From a virus: a stretch of 64,000 bases of DNA. Below are positions 7,368-14,378 of this stretch, one piece after another. Under the pieces are notes generated by a model. The model had not been told where the DNA came from, did not search any database, and saw only the letters and a program-made list of their open reading frames with translations. Every line of letters starts with the position of its first letter. Within the stretch, counting starts at the first letter, position 1. The stretch lies in the IMG/VR virus record IMGVR_UViG_3300031754_000003, positions 1 to 64,000 of that record. One strand, given 5' to 3'. A program made the position numbers and the translations under genes.

Positions 7368-7701
7368 GAACTGGTGTCGGCTTTTTGGTCAGTTGCGCGC
7401 GAGCCCACCGCTCGATGTCGTCTAACTCGGCCCGATAGATCCGGATGTCCTCAAGCAGATCCATGATGAGTTCCCGGTGGATAAAGTTGAGGGTGTCGTC
7501 ATCAAGGCGCTCGGCGATTCTGAACACGTCTATGATATCGCCGACCCGCTTGCGGACTTCGTATGTCACGATGATGTGAGCCCGCGCCGAACGCGGCTGG
7601 CTCACATGCTTACGAACCGCAGCAGATTCTACCGGAGACGGTTTCTCCTCGCGTTCGCGAATCCAATTTTCGATTTGATCGTCTCGCTGCTCGTCGCTCA
7701 T
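7360..7701 (-). CDS. Hypothetical charged protein
   Basis: 113 residues, highly charged and mostly helical. N-terminal 35 residues look disordered (MSDEQRDDQIENWIREREE). The rest could form two or three helices (DLLEDIRIYRAELDDIERWARAQL). Overlaps its upstream neighbour by 4 bases. No family recognised. Confidence 0.5.
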   Translation of the reverse strand: MSDEQRDDQIENWIREREEKPSPVESAAVRKHVSQPRSARAHIIVTYEVRKRVGDIIDVFRIAERLDDDTLNFIHRELIMDLLEDIRIYRAELDDIERWARAQLTKKPTPVRE

Positions 7702-7943
7702 CGGTCACGCACAGCGAGCAGAACCCAGCCTTTAGTTGCCGGTTCCCAGCGATCGATCTGATATGCGGTGGGTTCCTCGGCGAACAATTCCTCCGCCTTC
7801 TCCCTTGTATCGCACAGCCGAGTGTAAACATGGCGCTCATTCCCCGATGATAGCAACGATGGGAGAACGCCACGAAAGCTCACGCGGTGAATTACGTTGA
7901 CATTCGGCGATAATGGAGTAGATACGTCCTGATTCCTTAGCAC
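7698..7943 (-). CDS. Hypothetical protein (GTG start)
   Basis: 81 residues from GTG at 7943, with GAGAGGAG 5 bases upstream, which decides this start. Mixed alpha/beta; residues 44-75 (TREKAEELFAEEP...WEPATKGWVLLAV) look like a small globular domain. No family recognised. Follows the hairpin at 7962-7996. Confidence 0.5.
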   Translation of the reverse strand: MLRNQDVSTPLSPNVNVIHRVSFRGVLPSLLSSGNERHVYTRLCDTREKAEELFAEEPTAYQIDRWEPATKGWVLLAVRDR

Positions 7944-7961
7944 GGGATCTCCTCTCTGTAG

Positions 7962-7997
7962 GGCCGCCGATGGCCACCTCCATCGGCGGCCTTTTAT
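7962..7997 (+). terminator. Strong rho-independent terminator, antisense to the early block
   Basis: A perfect 12-bp GC-rich stem (7962-7973 with 7980-7991) with a 6-base loop CCACCT is followed by TTTTAT on the plus strand. The T tract overlaps the stop codon of the minus-strand nuclease gene. On the minus strand the hairpin is followed by CTACAG, so it would not terminate that operon. This predicts plus-strand transcription inside a minus-strand operon, or a processing hairpin between two genes. Confidence 0.7.
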
Positions 7998-8815
7998 GTT
8001 ACGAAGCTTATAACCTGTTTAGGCTGGGCACGCCTGCTCCCGTCTTTCAGCGCCATGAGTTGCTCAAACACTGTCCCACGCCCCGTAGGACTGCTTGCAA
8101 GCAACGGAATGGCGCCACAAGAACTTGCGATCTTGAACAGTTCGTTCCATTCGGCGACACCTAAATTACCGCCACGTTTACATTGAATGAATAGCACCTG
8201 ATGTGGTTTGATTGCAATAAGGTCAATAGGCGATTTTGATCCTGGCGACCGAAGAGCGAAGTATCCTATCTTTTTAAGATGGTCTCGGACGCGATATTCC
8301 AGTTGTCGTCCTATCCGATACTTGGTTTGTGAAAATCGCTTAGACTCAATGACGTGCTCCCATTCGTCAGGAAAATGGCGAACCATGCACTTATAGAATC
8401 CGAGCTTATCATACCCTTTGTATCGGCAATATTGCCCTAACTCGCGTGACGATTTCTTAAAATCCTCAAAGATCGGTCTCGCATGCTCTTCGTTAACATA
8501 TTTCCAAACTGAAATAGAAATACGTGTCCTGTTTTTATTCGTGAGGCCAAGTTCACGGGCTTTTTCGCAAACGACCGTCTTGTGGCGCCCGAGATCCTCC
8601 GCAAGATCCTTCAGCTTTCCCGCATCGGCTGCTATGTTGTATTCGATTCGGAGCCTATCTAACTCTCCCTCGGTCCAACGCTTGACATTGATGGCGCCTA
8701 GCTTCGAGAGTCTTTCATGCGCCGACGTGCCGCGCATGCCGAATCGCTCGCCGACCTTATGAACATTCCCCAATTCAGCATAGGCTGCAAGCAATTCCGC
8801 GTTTGTCGCCTTCAT
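7994..8815 (-). CDS. HTH protein fused to Hjc-like PD-(D/E)XK nuclease
   Basis: 273 residues. Residues 7-40 and 47-93 are two helix-turn-helix-like units; the second starts WTEGELDRLRIEYN and ends ELGRHKTVVCEKARELGL, a Myb/GcrA-like pattern. Residues 166-250 resemble archaeal-type Holliday junction resolvases: E173 in RIGRQLEYRV, RSPGSKSPIDLIAI with D198, and the VLFIQCKRGG strand with K213. The usual Glu of E-x-K is Gln211 here. Likely cuts branched DNA during replication or packaging. Sits between a small helical gene and the hairpin at 7962. Confidence 0.65.
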   Translation of the reverse strand: MKATNAELLAAYAELGNVHKVGERFGMRGTSAHERLSKLGAINVKRWTEGELDRLRIEYNIAADAGKLKDLAEDLGRHKTVVCEKARELGLTNKNRTRISISVWKYVNEEHARPIFEDFKKSSRELGQYCRYKGYDKLGFYKCMVRHFPDEWEHVIESKRFSQTKYRIGRQLEYRVRDHLKKIGYFALRSPGSKSPIDLIAIKPHQVLFIQCKRGGNLGVAEWNELFKIASSCGAIPLLASSPTGRGTVFEQLMALKDGSRRAQPKQVISFVT

Positions 8816-8817
8816 TG

Positions 8818-9030
8818 TTACCGCCCCCTACTGAGCTTGATGGGCGCATCGGCAAGGGCAGATATCAAGGTTTGTAGCACCGCTTTCATGCAGGTAATTT
8901 CGTGCCTGGCATGGTGCTCATTCATTCTTCCCGACGTAACACGCGGCGGATATACGCGCTCACGCATTTCTATCTCGCGTTGAACGCATTTGATTTGCGC
9001 GTCAATAGAATAGTGGTCGCTCAGCATCAT
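8818..9030 (-). CDS. Small helical protein
   Basis: 70 residues. Helical, with the central stretch RMNEHHARHEITCMKAVLQTL typical of small conserved phage proteins that sit in replication blocks. Start ATG at 9030 overlaps the stop of the ParB-like gene by 4 bases. Function unknown. Confidence 0.5.
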   Translation of the reverse strand: MMLSDHYSIDAQIKCVQREIEMRERVYPPRVTSGRMNEHHARHEITCMKAVLQTLISALADAPIKLSRGR

Positions 9031-9791
9031 GCGGCTTCCGGCGGATCATCGAAATCATATCCGAGTACCTTAGCCCATCTCCCGATCAATTTACGCTTTG
9101 TGTGATCGGAAAGCGTCTGATTGCCAGCGTGGTTGTCCTCCGCTGCTGCAACCCAAATGTAGTAGGTGTCTTCGGGATCAGCTTTGAGACGGGCGCCGGT
9201 CAATACGATGTACTGTCCCCGAGAATTTGGCTTGGCTTTGGCTTTCGTGGACTTTGTGCCAGGCTTGCGCCCGCGCTGCCTTCTTGGCGTCCCGTCTTTC
9301 CTGAGAGTTCTCTCGATACGATTCGCGGGGAAGACTAGGGGGGCGGAAGGATCAGTCTCCGCTATCTCTCGGCGGACGCTGGCAGCCGTAGCATGACTGC
9401 CGAGCCCGGCTTTCCTCGCCAGTTCACGGTCTGTGATGGTGGGATCGTATTCGACGATCCGCTTGGCCAAGAGCCTACGCTCAGCGAGCGACAAATGCCG
9501 CCGGCGCTCATTAAGGCTCATGGCGTGCCCTAAAGGATCGGTGCCGTCGTATATTTTATACCGTGGCTCAACGCCTTCGGTGACGCAGGCTTCATTCCTG
9601 GAGCGGCCATCGAGGATGTAAAACTTCTTCTCCCCGCCGTTAATGGCATCCTCGTACAACCAAATGTCATGAAGCAAACCCCTTTTCCGAATATCGTTGG
9701 CCAACAAGCGCGCTTCCTCCGATGAGAGTGGAGGAGGAAGCAGCGCTATCGGGTGGGGCTCTAACTGGTCTGGGGGCGGAAGTGTATCCAT
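9027..9791 (-). CDS. ParB-like nuclease-domain protein
   Basis: 254 residues; ribosome site AGGAGC 8 bases before ATG. Residues 10-110 fit the ParB/Srx fold: PHPIALLPPPLSSEEARLLANDIRKRGL, then the conserved LDGRSRNEAC (60-69). Residues 95-140 form an HTH (SLAERRLLAKRI...TDRELARKAGLGSHATAASVRRE). The middle, about 150-195, is basic and probably disordered. Phage ParB-like proteins bind or nick DNA and act in replication control rather than partition; no ParA partner is visible. Confidence 0.7.
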   Translation of the reverse strand: MDTLPPPDQLEPHPIALLPPPLSSEEARLLANDIRKRGLLHDIWLYEDAINGGEKKFYILDGRSRNEACVTEGVEPRYKIYDGTDPLGHAMSLNERRRHLSLAERRLLAKRIVEYDPTITDRELARKAGLGSHATAASVRREIAETDPSAPLVFPANRIERTLRKDGTPRRQRGRKPGTKSTKAKAKPNSRGQYIVLTGARLKADPEDTYYIWVAAAEDNHAGNQTLSDHTKRKLIGRWAKVLGYDFDDPPEAA

Positions 9792-10145
9792 TTAGAGCGC
9801 TCCTGGAGCCTCTGCAGAGCGCGCTGCGGCCCCCCCTAGCGGGGTGGTAATATATTCGCCAAGGGCACGCCGAAGCGCTGCATCGCGCTCTAAACGGGCC
9901 TGGAGCACATCCTGCTTCATCAAACTCTCGCGCGCGTGCCGGCGGACCTCGCTCCTGCTCGCCACGCCAGCCTCGTCAGCTTCAGCGCAGAGTTCTTTGA
10001 GTCGATCGCCGAGAGCTTTCTGCTGTCTCATGATCTCCCCGGCGCGCGCGACATATTGACCGAATGCTTCCGCGTCGATGTCTCCTGTGGGCTCGGCTCC
10101 GTTGCTCGGCCACTCCGAATCGAGATCCTTCTTCCTACGTGCCAT
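9792..10145 (-). CDS. GapR-like (DUF2312-like) nucleoid protein
   Basis: 117 residues from ATG 10145, which has AGGAGAAAG just upstream. Residues 24-100 match the DUF2312/GapR layout: a long amphipathic helix (FGQYVARAGEIMRQQKALGD) continuing RLKELCAEADEAGV, then a basic RSEVRRHARESLM segment and a final helix. GapR of Caulobacter is a homotetramer that clamps overtwisted DNA ahead of forks and RNA polymerase. The phage protein lacks the usual closing rkkd motif and has a longer tail, so it is divergent. It lies directly downstream of the Cro-like gene, suggesting early expression. Confidence 0.55.
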   Translation of the reverse strand: MARRKKDLDSEWPSNGAEPTGDIDAEAFGQYVARAGEIMRQQKALGDRLKELCAEADEAGVASRSEVRRHARESLMKQDVLQARLERDAALRRALGEYITTPLGGAAARSAEAPGAL

Positions 10146-10353
10146 TTGCTTTCTCCTGTGTGTGATGACGCCTCCGCGGAGGACGACGGTCAAACGCTTC
10201 GCGATCAAAAGCAAATCCTTGGGCTAAAGCTTCGTCGACGATCGGCAATCGATACTTCCCCGGCACCCCTCTAATCCGCCACTTCATCAGCGTCCCATGG
10301 GTCACCCCGAGGTTCCTGGCCACGCTTTCTATGAAAGCCCATTGATCTACCAT
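10135..10353 (-). CDS. Cro-like HTH protein, probably leaderless mRNA
   Basis: 72 residues from ATG 10353. Residues 4-28 form a helix-turn-helix (AFIESVARNLGVTHGTLMKW), followed by RIRGVPGKYRLPIVDEAL as in small Cro/YdaS-like regulators. The C-terminus is strongly basic (DRRPPRRRHHTQ). No Shine-Dalgarno sequence precedes the ATG, and the predicted -10 box ends 8 bases before it, so the message may begin at or next to the start codon. It overlaps the GapR-like gene by 11 bases and heads the leftward block. Confidence 0.65.
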   Translation of the reverse strand: MVDQWAFIESVARNLGVTHGTLMKWRIRGVPGKYRLPIVDEALAQGFAFDREAFDRRPPRRRHHTQEKANGT

Positions 10354-10453
10354 GCTCGGCGATATCGGACATTTCGTATTGAGTGTCAAGAACGAGACCC
10401 TTGACATCCGGACAAACCGTCCCTTAATCTGCCCCGAGCGATGGAGGACAGAA
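10354..10453. promoter_or_regulatory. Divergent promoter region between the two early blocks
   Basis: Two perfect TTGACA boxes lie back to back. Plus strand: TTGACA at 10401-10406, 16 bases, then CTTAAT at 10423-10428, driving the recombination block. Minus strand: TTGACA (complement of 10384-10389), 17 bases, then GATATC (10361-10366), driving the Cro-like gene. The two -35 boxes form an inverted repeat TGTCAAG-N9-CTTGACA. The pentamer GGACA occurs three times (10367, 10410, 10446) and may be part of operators. The arrangement is that of a phage early switch. Confidence 0.7.
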
Positions 10454-10762
10454 ATGAGCATTTCATTTACGCAAATCCTGATGCCAGATGGGCGCCAGCT
10501 GCAAACGGAAATTGACATGCCACAAGAGATCGAAACTCTTGCCCATGAATTTATCAGGGCCGGCGGATGGTTTGAGGTTGAAATGCTGGACGATTACCGC
10601 GCGGTGGGCCTGACTGCGTGCTGGGACCGAGAAGATGGCGACAACGATATCGCCATAGAAGTTGTGCCCAACGGCCCCGAAATTGTTAGTGCGGTTGAGC
10701 GAATAGTACGCTTTGCGCATCAGCAGATGAAAGAAGGCGCGTTGGGAAATGTCACCTTATGA
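10454..10762 (+). CDS. Hypothetical protein, first gene of the recombination block
   Basis: 102 residues; start ATG 10454 has GGAGGACAG upstream. The first 20 residues look like two beta strands, and the rest is acidic and mixed (MLDDYRAVGLTACWDREDGDND). No family recognised. Stop overlaps the ERF gene by 4 bases, so it is co-translated with the annealase and could be a recombination accessory protein. Confidence 0.55.
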   Translation: MSISFTQILMPDGRQLQTEIDMPQEIETLAHEFIRAGGWFEVEMLDDYRAVGLTACWDREDGDNDIAIEVVPNGPEIVSAVERIVRFAHQQMKEGALGNVTL

Positions 10763-11634
10763 CAGACGATCTTGAATCCTCAGACCTCGCGTCTGAGGAG
10801 CGGTCTCCGGCGGTCCCATCGCTTCCCCGTGGTGGCCGGATGCCCCCCATGCCGGCCTCCCCGCCGGAGACCGCAAGCATTAATGAAACCTCTGGCATGC
10901 TCGCTCTTATCGAACGCGTCGTGCTTGATCCGGCTGTAGACGTCGAGAAGCTCGAACGATTGCTGGCCGTCCAAGAGCGCATCTTAGACAGGAACGACAA
11001 GCTGGCTTTCAATGCAGCAAAGGGCCGCGTATTGACCGCGCTCGCCGGCATCAAGATCATCAAGAACAAATGGGTGCAATACCCAGTAGAGAAGAACAAT
11101 CCAAGAGCCGGTCTTTACGATGCCTTTAAGTATGCGCCGCTGGAAGAAATCGACAAGGTGCTCGGCCCCTTATTGGCCCGCGAGGAAATGGATCTATCCT
11201 ATTCGGACGAGCCGCAGTCAGACGGTAGGATAATGATCCGCGGCCGGCTAAAGCATCTGCCGGGTGGCCACTATGAAGACTCTTTCATGGCCGCGCCGCT
11301 CGATACCTCGGGCGGCAAAAACAATGTCCAAGCAGTGGGCAGCTCGAATAGCTATCTGCGCCGTTACGTCGCCTGCAACATTTTCAATATAGTTGTGGTT
11401 GGCGATGACGATGACGGTGCGGGCGGCCCGATGACTGAGGAACAGGTCGATGAAATCCTTGAGCTGATCAAAAAAGCCAAGGCACCCAAACGGTTTCTCA
11501 ACTATATGCATTGGCCAGATGTATCTACCGATCAACCGATTCAGGAAATCGTAAAGGCCGCTCCTGCGCGCGATTATCGCAAGGCGCTCAATGCGCTGGA
11601 GGATCTGATAGCCAAGCAGAAGGCGGCTCCATGA
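10759..11634 (+). CDS. erf: ERF-family single-strand annealing recombinase
   Basis: 291 residues. Residues about 60-220 carry ERF superfamily marks: LAFNAAKGRVLTALAGIKIIKN, YAPLEEIDKVLGPLLAREEMDLSYS, LKHLPGGHYEDSF, APLDTSGGKNNVQAVGSSNSYLRRY and IVVVGDDDDG. ERF proteins of P22 type form rings that anneal complementary single strands during circularisation and recombination. The first 45 residues are proline-rich and disordered; the C-terminus is helical. It sits two genes upstream of a YqaJ-type exonuclease, the classical partner. Confidence 0.85.
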   Translation: MTDDLESSDLASEERSPAVPSLPRGGRMPPMPASPPETASINETSGMLALIERVVLDPAVDVEKLERLLAVQERILDRNDKLAFNAAKGRVLTALAGIKIIKNKWVQYPVEKNNPRAGLYDAFKYAPLEEIDKVLGPLLAREEMDLSYSDEPQSDGRIMIRGRLKHLPGGHYEDSFMAAPLDTSGGKNNVQAVGSSNSYLRRYVACNIFNIVVVGDDDDGAGGPMTEEQVDEILELIKKAKAPKRFLNYMHWPDVSTDQPIQEIVKAAPARDYRKALNALEDLIAKQKAAP

Positions 11635-11831
11635 AACCAAAAGAAATGTCAATCACTGTGTCTCGTACAGTCAACCTGGGAAACTTCGAGTCATTGCGAG
11701 TTGAGGCTGGAATGGCGGCATCCGTAGACAATGGTGATGACCTAGAGGATACCCGATCAAAGATCATCGCCGAAATCAGGCGCTCTCTCTCCGCGGCCTA
11801 TAAGGCCAACGTGCCGCCCAAGGAAGGCTAG
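11631..11831 (+). CDS. Small conserved phage recombination-block protein
   Basis: 66 residues from ATG 11631 (ATGA overlap with ERF). The core ITVSRTVNLGNFESLRVEAG followed by an acidic helix is a pattern I recognise from small phage proteins encoded near RecB-like or YqaJ nucleases. Predicted beta hairpin plus helix. Function unknown; its constant company suggests a role with the recombinases. Confidence 0.55.
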   Translation: MKPKEMSITVSRTVNLGNFESLRVEAGMAASVDNGDDLEDTRSKIIAEIRRSLSAAYKANVPPKEG

Positions 11832-11874
11832 ATACTTTTATGACTCCCACGATTGATAGAGAAGGCGAAGAGCA

Positions 11875-12342
11875 ATGGATAACGGAAATAAACATTGTTC
11901 ATTCTGTGGGAAATCGGAATCAGAAGTTTTCTATTTGATCTATGGACCTAAGGTCCATATCTGCGACGAATGTATATTACTCAGCGGTGATATCATTCAA
12001 GAAGCGCGCGATAGAGTAGAGCGTGGTGAGCCGAAGCGAGTGTTCCTTCGCTCCATAGATACGCGTGTGGTGCCGATCATTAAAACCAAAGTCACCACAA
12101 CCACGGAAGTGGAACTGGGGATTGAGACGGCGGCATCATGGTTCTGCGGATTGTCTGACGATGAAATGTCGCAATTCTTTTGTGCGGTTGCAAAACAGAT
12201 GATCGACGCTGCCGGTCCATGCCGCGCTGGTATGATGTGGTTCGCGACGGGGCGCCATTTAGCGATGTGCGAGTGTTCCACAGACGAGGGCAGAGAGATG
12301 ATCCGCGATATCTGGCTAGCGATCGATGCCCCTAATTTATGA
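11875..12342 (+). CDS. ClpX-type C4 zinc-finger protein with phage C-terminal domain
   Basis: 155 residues. Residues 8-33 are a ClpX zinc-binding domain: CSFC...VHICDEC, with Cys8, Cys11, Cys30 and Cys33 spaced as in ClpX. There is no AAA+ motor. Residues 85-155 form a separate domain ([43 protein letters not shown]) like those seen in other phage proteins. In ClpX this finger dimerises and docks adaptors such as SspB, so a free copy could compete with or bridge to ClpXP. Overlaps the YqaJ gene by 17 bases. Confidence 0.75.
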   Translation: MDNGNKHCSFCGKSESEVFYLIYGPKVHICDECILLSGDIIQEARDRVERGEPKRVFLRSIDTRVVPIIKTKVTTTTEVELGIETAASWFCGLSDDEMSQFFCAVAKQMIDAAGPCRAGMMWFATGRHLAMCECSTDEGREMIRDIWLAIDAPNL

Positions 12343-13009
12343 GGTAGAGCAGCGATCGGAGGCATGGGATCGCCTTCGCCTCGGTATTCCAACCTCTTCC
12401 TGCTTTGAGAAAATCTACACGCCCGGCGGCAAGCCATCCGCGATGTGGAAACGGTACACCTACCATCTAATCGCCGAGCGGCTGCTACAGCGCGCCGTGG
12501 GCACATACACCTCGCCCGCAATGGAGCGCGGAGTCATCGTCGAGGCTGATGCGGCGGCATGGTACGAGCTTACCGAGGATATTGAGACTCAGAAGATCGG
12601 CTTCATCACGACCGATGACGGTAAGATCGGAGCCAGTCCCGATCGCCTTGTCGGCGACGATGGGCTTCTGGAGATCAAATGCCCCGAGCCCGCCGCACAG
12701 GTTGAGTATCTGCTGACCGGCAAGCTTGACCGCACCTATTACCCTCAGTTGCAGGGTCAGCTCTACGTCAGCGAGAGAGCCTGGGTGGATATCGTGGCGT
12801 GGAGTGACGCTCTGCCGAGCGCGGTGATCAGAGTCGAGCGCGACGAGAAGTACATCGATGGTCTTGCGAAGGAACTCGCACGATTCAATGACGAGATTGA
12901 GCGAGTCATGGGGATGATTCGCACCGTAGCGCCCAAAGCCGGTGAGATGTCTCTGCCGCAACAGACCCTGAAGGCGGCGCTGCGCGCGAGCCTGGAGGGC
13001 GTTCCCTAA
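12326..13009 (+). CDS. YqaJ-type (lambda exonuclease fold) recombinase nuclease
   Basis: 227 residues, a normal length for the family. Motifs: [11 protein letters not shown] (17-26), [15 protein letters not shown] (66-80), GASPDRLVG with Asp106, LLEIKCP with Glu116 and Lys118, and [22 protein letters not shown]. These give the PD-(D/E)XK site for 5'-3' digestion of duplex DNA. It would make the single strands that the ERF protein anneals, forming a Red-like pair for phage end joining and genetic exchange. Confidence 0.85.
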   Translation: MPLIYEVEQRSEAWDRLRLGIPTSSCFEKIYTPGGKPSAMWKRYTYHLIAERLLQRAVGTYTSPAMERGVIVEADAAAWYELTEDIETQKIGFITTDDGKIGASPDRLVGDDGLLEIKCPEPAAQVEYLLTGKLDRTYYPQLQGQLYVSERAWVDIVAWSDALPSAVIRVERDEKYIDGLAKELARFNDEIERVMGMIRTVAPKAGEMSLPQQTLKAALRASLEGVP

Positions 13010-13294
13010 ATGACCGCGGGAGTCGTTTGCGAGGTGCGCCAAATCGAAGCGTTATACCCGTGGTTCCGCGCTGAGGATTGGTTCTTCGTGCGCGGACGAG
13101 GGGACGTCGCGATGACGACACTCGATCGCGATACGAAAGACTTTGCGCATCTCATTGGCGAGAAAGTCCTCATCACCTCGACGCCTGACGAGCGATCCGG
13201 CCTATACCACGTGCATGGCGTTGAGAGGTTCGCTCACTCTCCGCCGTGGTATCGAGGCGAGAAGATTGGGCTATGGGTCGAGGTCGTGCCCTAA
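13010..13294 (+). CDS. Hypothetical protein
   Basis: 94 residues starting directly after the YqaJ stop. Predicted mostly beta, with Trp-rich ends (YPWFRAEDWFFVRGRGD, PPWYRGEKIGLWVEVVP). No family recognised. Stop overlaps the next small membrane-protein gene (TAATG). Confidence 0.5.
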   Translation: MTAGVVCEVRQIEALYPWFRAEDWFFVRGRGDVAMTTLDRDTKDFAHLIGEKVLITSTPDERSGLYHVHGVERFAHSPPWYRGEKIGLWVEVVP

Positions 13295-13416
13295 TGAAAG
13301 ACCTTCTCACCTTATTCGGAATAGCCTTTGGAATTATTGCTATATCCCTTGTGATCGTGATCGGGGGGATGACTCTCGTTTACTTCACGATGGAGTTGAG
13401 GGGTTGCGCCCAGTAG
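13294..13416 (+). CDS. Small single-span membrane protein
   Basis: 40 residues from ATG 13294, which overlaps the previous stop as TAATG; the next gene starts on the base after its stop. Residues 6-32 (FGIAFGIIAISLVIVIGGMT...) are continuously hydrophobic, followed by a short polar tail with one Cys. Likely an inner-membrane peptide of unknown role. Confidence 0.55.
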   Translation: MKDLLTLFGIAFGIIAISLVIVIGGMTLVYFTMELRGCAQ

Positions 13417-13770
13417 ATGTGGCCGAATAGGAAATGGCCGAAACATCGTAGCTATGTCAGTTCATTTCCTTGCCAAGTCACCCGGTGCCCCAACAAAGCC
13501 GAGTGCTGCCATCTGCGCACTGCAGCCAACTCTGGAACCGGGCTGAAGCCACACGATTGGTTCACGGTGCCACTGTGCCGGGAGCATCATCTTGAACAGG
13601 AGGGGCGAACCGAATCGTTCTGTCAGAAATATCGAGTTAACCTTTGGGCAATTGCATCAATTCTCGCACATCAGAGCCCAGACTTGGCTATGCGGGCTGC
13701 GATGCGCGAAGCGGAGGAGAGGTTCCCATGGCTAAAGAACCACAGCTACACAGCGAATGGTGGAGGTTAG
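13417..13770 (+). CDS. HNH-like (DUF968-type) protein
   Basis: 117 residues. Contains CQVTRCPNKAECCHLRTAAN, then GTGLKPHDWFTVPLCREHHLEQEG, matching the DUF968/HNH layout with zinc-binding cysteines and the His pair in CREHH. Phage DUF968 proteins act near recombination genes and are thought to nick or bind branched DNA. It overlaps the GcrA gene by 43 bases in another frame. Confidence 0.6.
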   Translation: MWPNRKWPKHRSYVSSFPCQVTRCPNKAECCHLRTAANSGTGLKPHDWFTVPLCREHHLEQEGRTESFCQKYRVNLWAIASILAHQSPDLAMRAAMREAEERFPWLKNHSYTANGGG

Positions 13771-14084
13771 AAAACCGTCTTGCGCGGCTTGAGGAATACC
13801 TCAACGACGGCGTGTCAGCATCAAAAATTGCTCGCCGTTTAGGCACAACCAAAAATGCGGTTATCGGCAAGATCCATCGACTCGGACTTGCCGCGCGAGA
13901 TTGGAAACCCCCGCTGCCGCGCCGGTATGCTTTTAATGAAATTGGCCCTGCGTCGTGCGTGTGGCCTTACGGAAATCCAGATAAACCAGATTTCCATTTC
14001 TGTGGCGCATCTGTCGAGGGGATCAAGCCTTATTGCTCCGAGCATATGGCGATAGCTTGGTACAAACCGAAATTAGCTGTTTAG
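13728..14084 (+). CDS. gcrA: GcrA-like cell-cycle regulator
   Basis: 118 residues from ATG 13728, with GGAGAGG 6 bases before. N-terminal HTH: LEEYLNDGVSASKIARRLG followed by TKNAVIGKIHRLGLAARDW (about 21-59), the GcrA DNA-binding core. C-terminal region: CVWPYG, PDFHFCG and PYCSEHMAIAWYKP (77-114), matching the conserved sigma-interacting end with its Cys/His set. In Caulobacter, GcrA binds sigma-70 RNA polymerase and GANTC sites methylated by CcrM to activate cell-cycle genes. The length is shorter than many host GcrA proteins because the linker is brief. Strong evidence for an alphaproteobacterial host. Confidence 0.85.
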   Translation: MAKEPQLHSEWWRLENRLARLEEYLNDGVSASKIARRLGTTKNAVIGKIHRLGLAARDWKPPLPRRYAFNEIGPASCVWPYGNPDKPDFHFCGASVEGIKPYCSEHMAIAWYKPKLAV

Positions 14085-14171
14085 ATGAATTTCAGTACAG
14101 TCTTAATCATTGCATTTCTATTTGGAGCGGCGCTTGGGCTTTGGTTCTCAGGTCTGCATGTGAATGGATAG
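14085..14171 (+). CDS. Very small membrane peptide
   Basis: 28 residues starting on the base after the GcrA stop. Residues 4-21 are hydrophobic (TVLIIAFLFGAALGLWF) with a short GLHVNG tail. No separate ribosome site, so it would depend on coupling to gcrA. Plausible but short. Confidence 0.4.
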   Translation: MNFSTVLIIAFLFGAALGLWFSGLHVNG

Positions 14172-14177
14172 GCATAG

Positions 14178-14366
14178 ATGATGGTCACCCGAAAGACGAT
14201 CCGAGCCTCAGATCATGAGATCTGGACGGTCACATTCGATGAAGACAACGTCACGTGCGTCGAGAGAACCGAAGTCGTATGGTCGCTCAATCACCCCTCA
14301 GCGAACACGATGATGAACGAACGGATCAAGCGGATCGTTAAACTAGCGTGGCGCTCCAATGGGTGA
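14178..14366 (+). CDS. Hypothetical small protein
   Basis: 62 residues. N-terminal half is beta-like (EIWTVTFDEDNVTCVERTEVVW), C-terminal half helical and basic (MNERIKRIVKLAWRSNG). No family recognised. Same operon as gcrA and the DUF551-like gene. Confidence 0.45.
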   Translation: MMVTRKTIRASDHEIWTVTFDEDNVTCVERTEVVWSLNHPSANTMMNERIKRIVKLAWRSNG

Positions 14367-14378
14367 GGGGAGCCGAAA

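Noticed and set aside
11840-11938. 32-residue frame ([13 protein letters not shown]...) overlapping the ClpX-finger gene
   Set aside because: No ribosome site of its own and most of it overlaps a stronger gene in another frame; could at most be a leader peptide.
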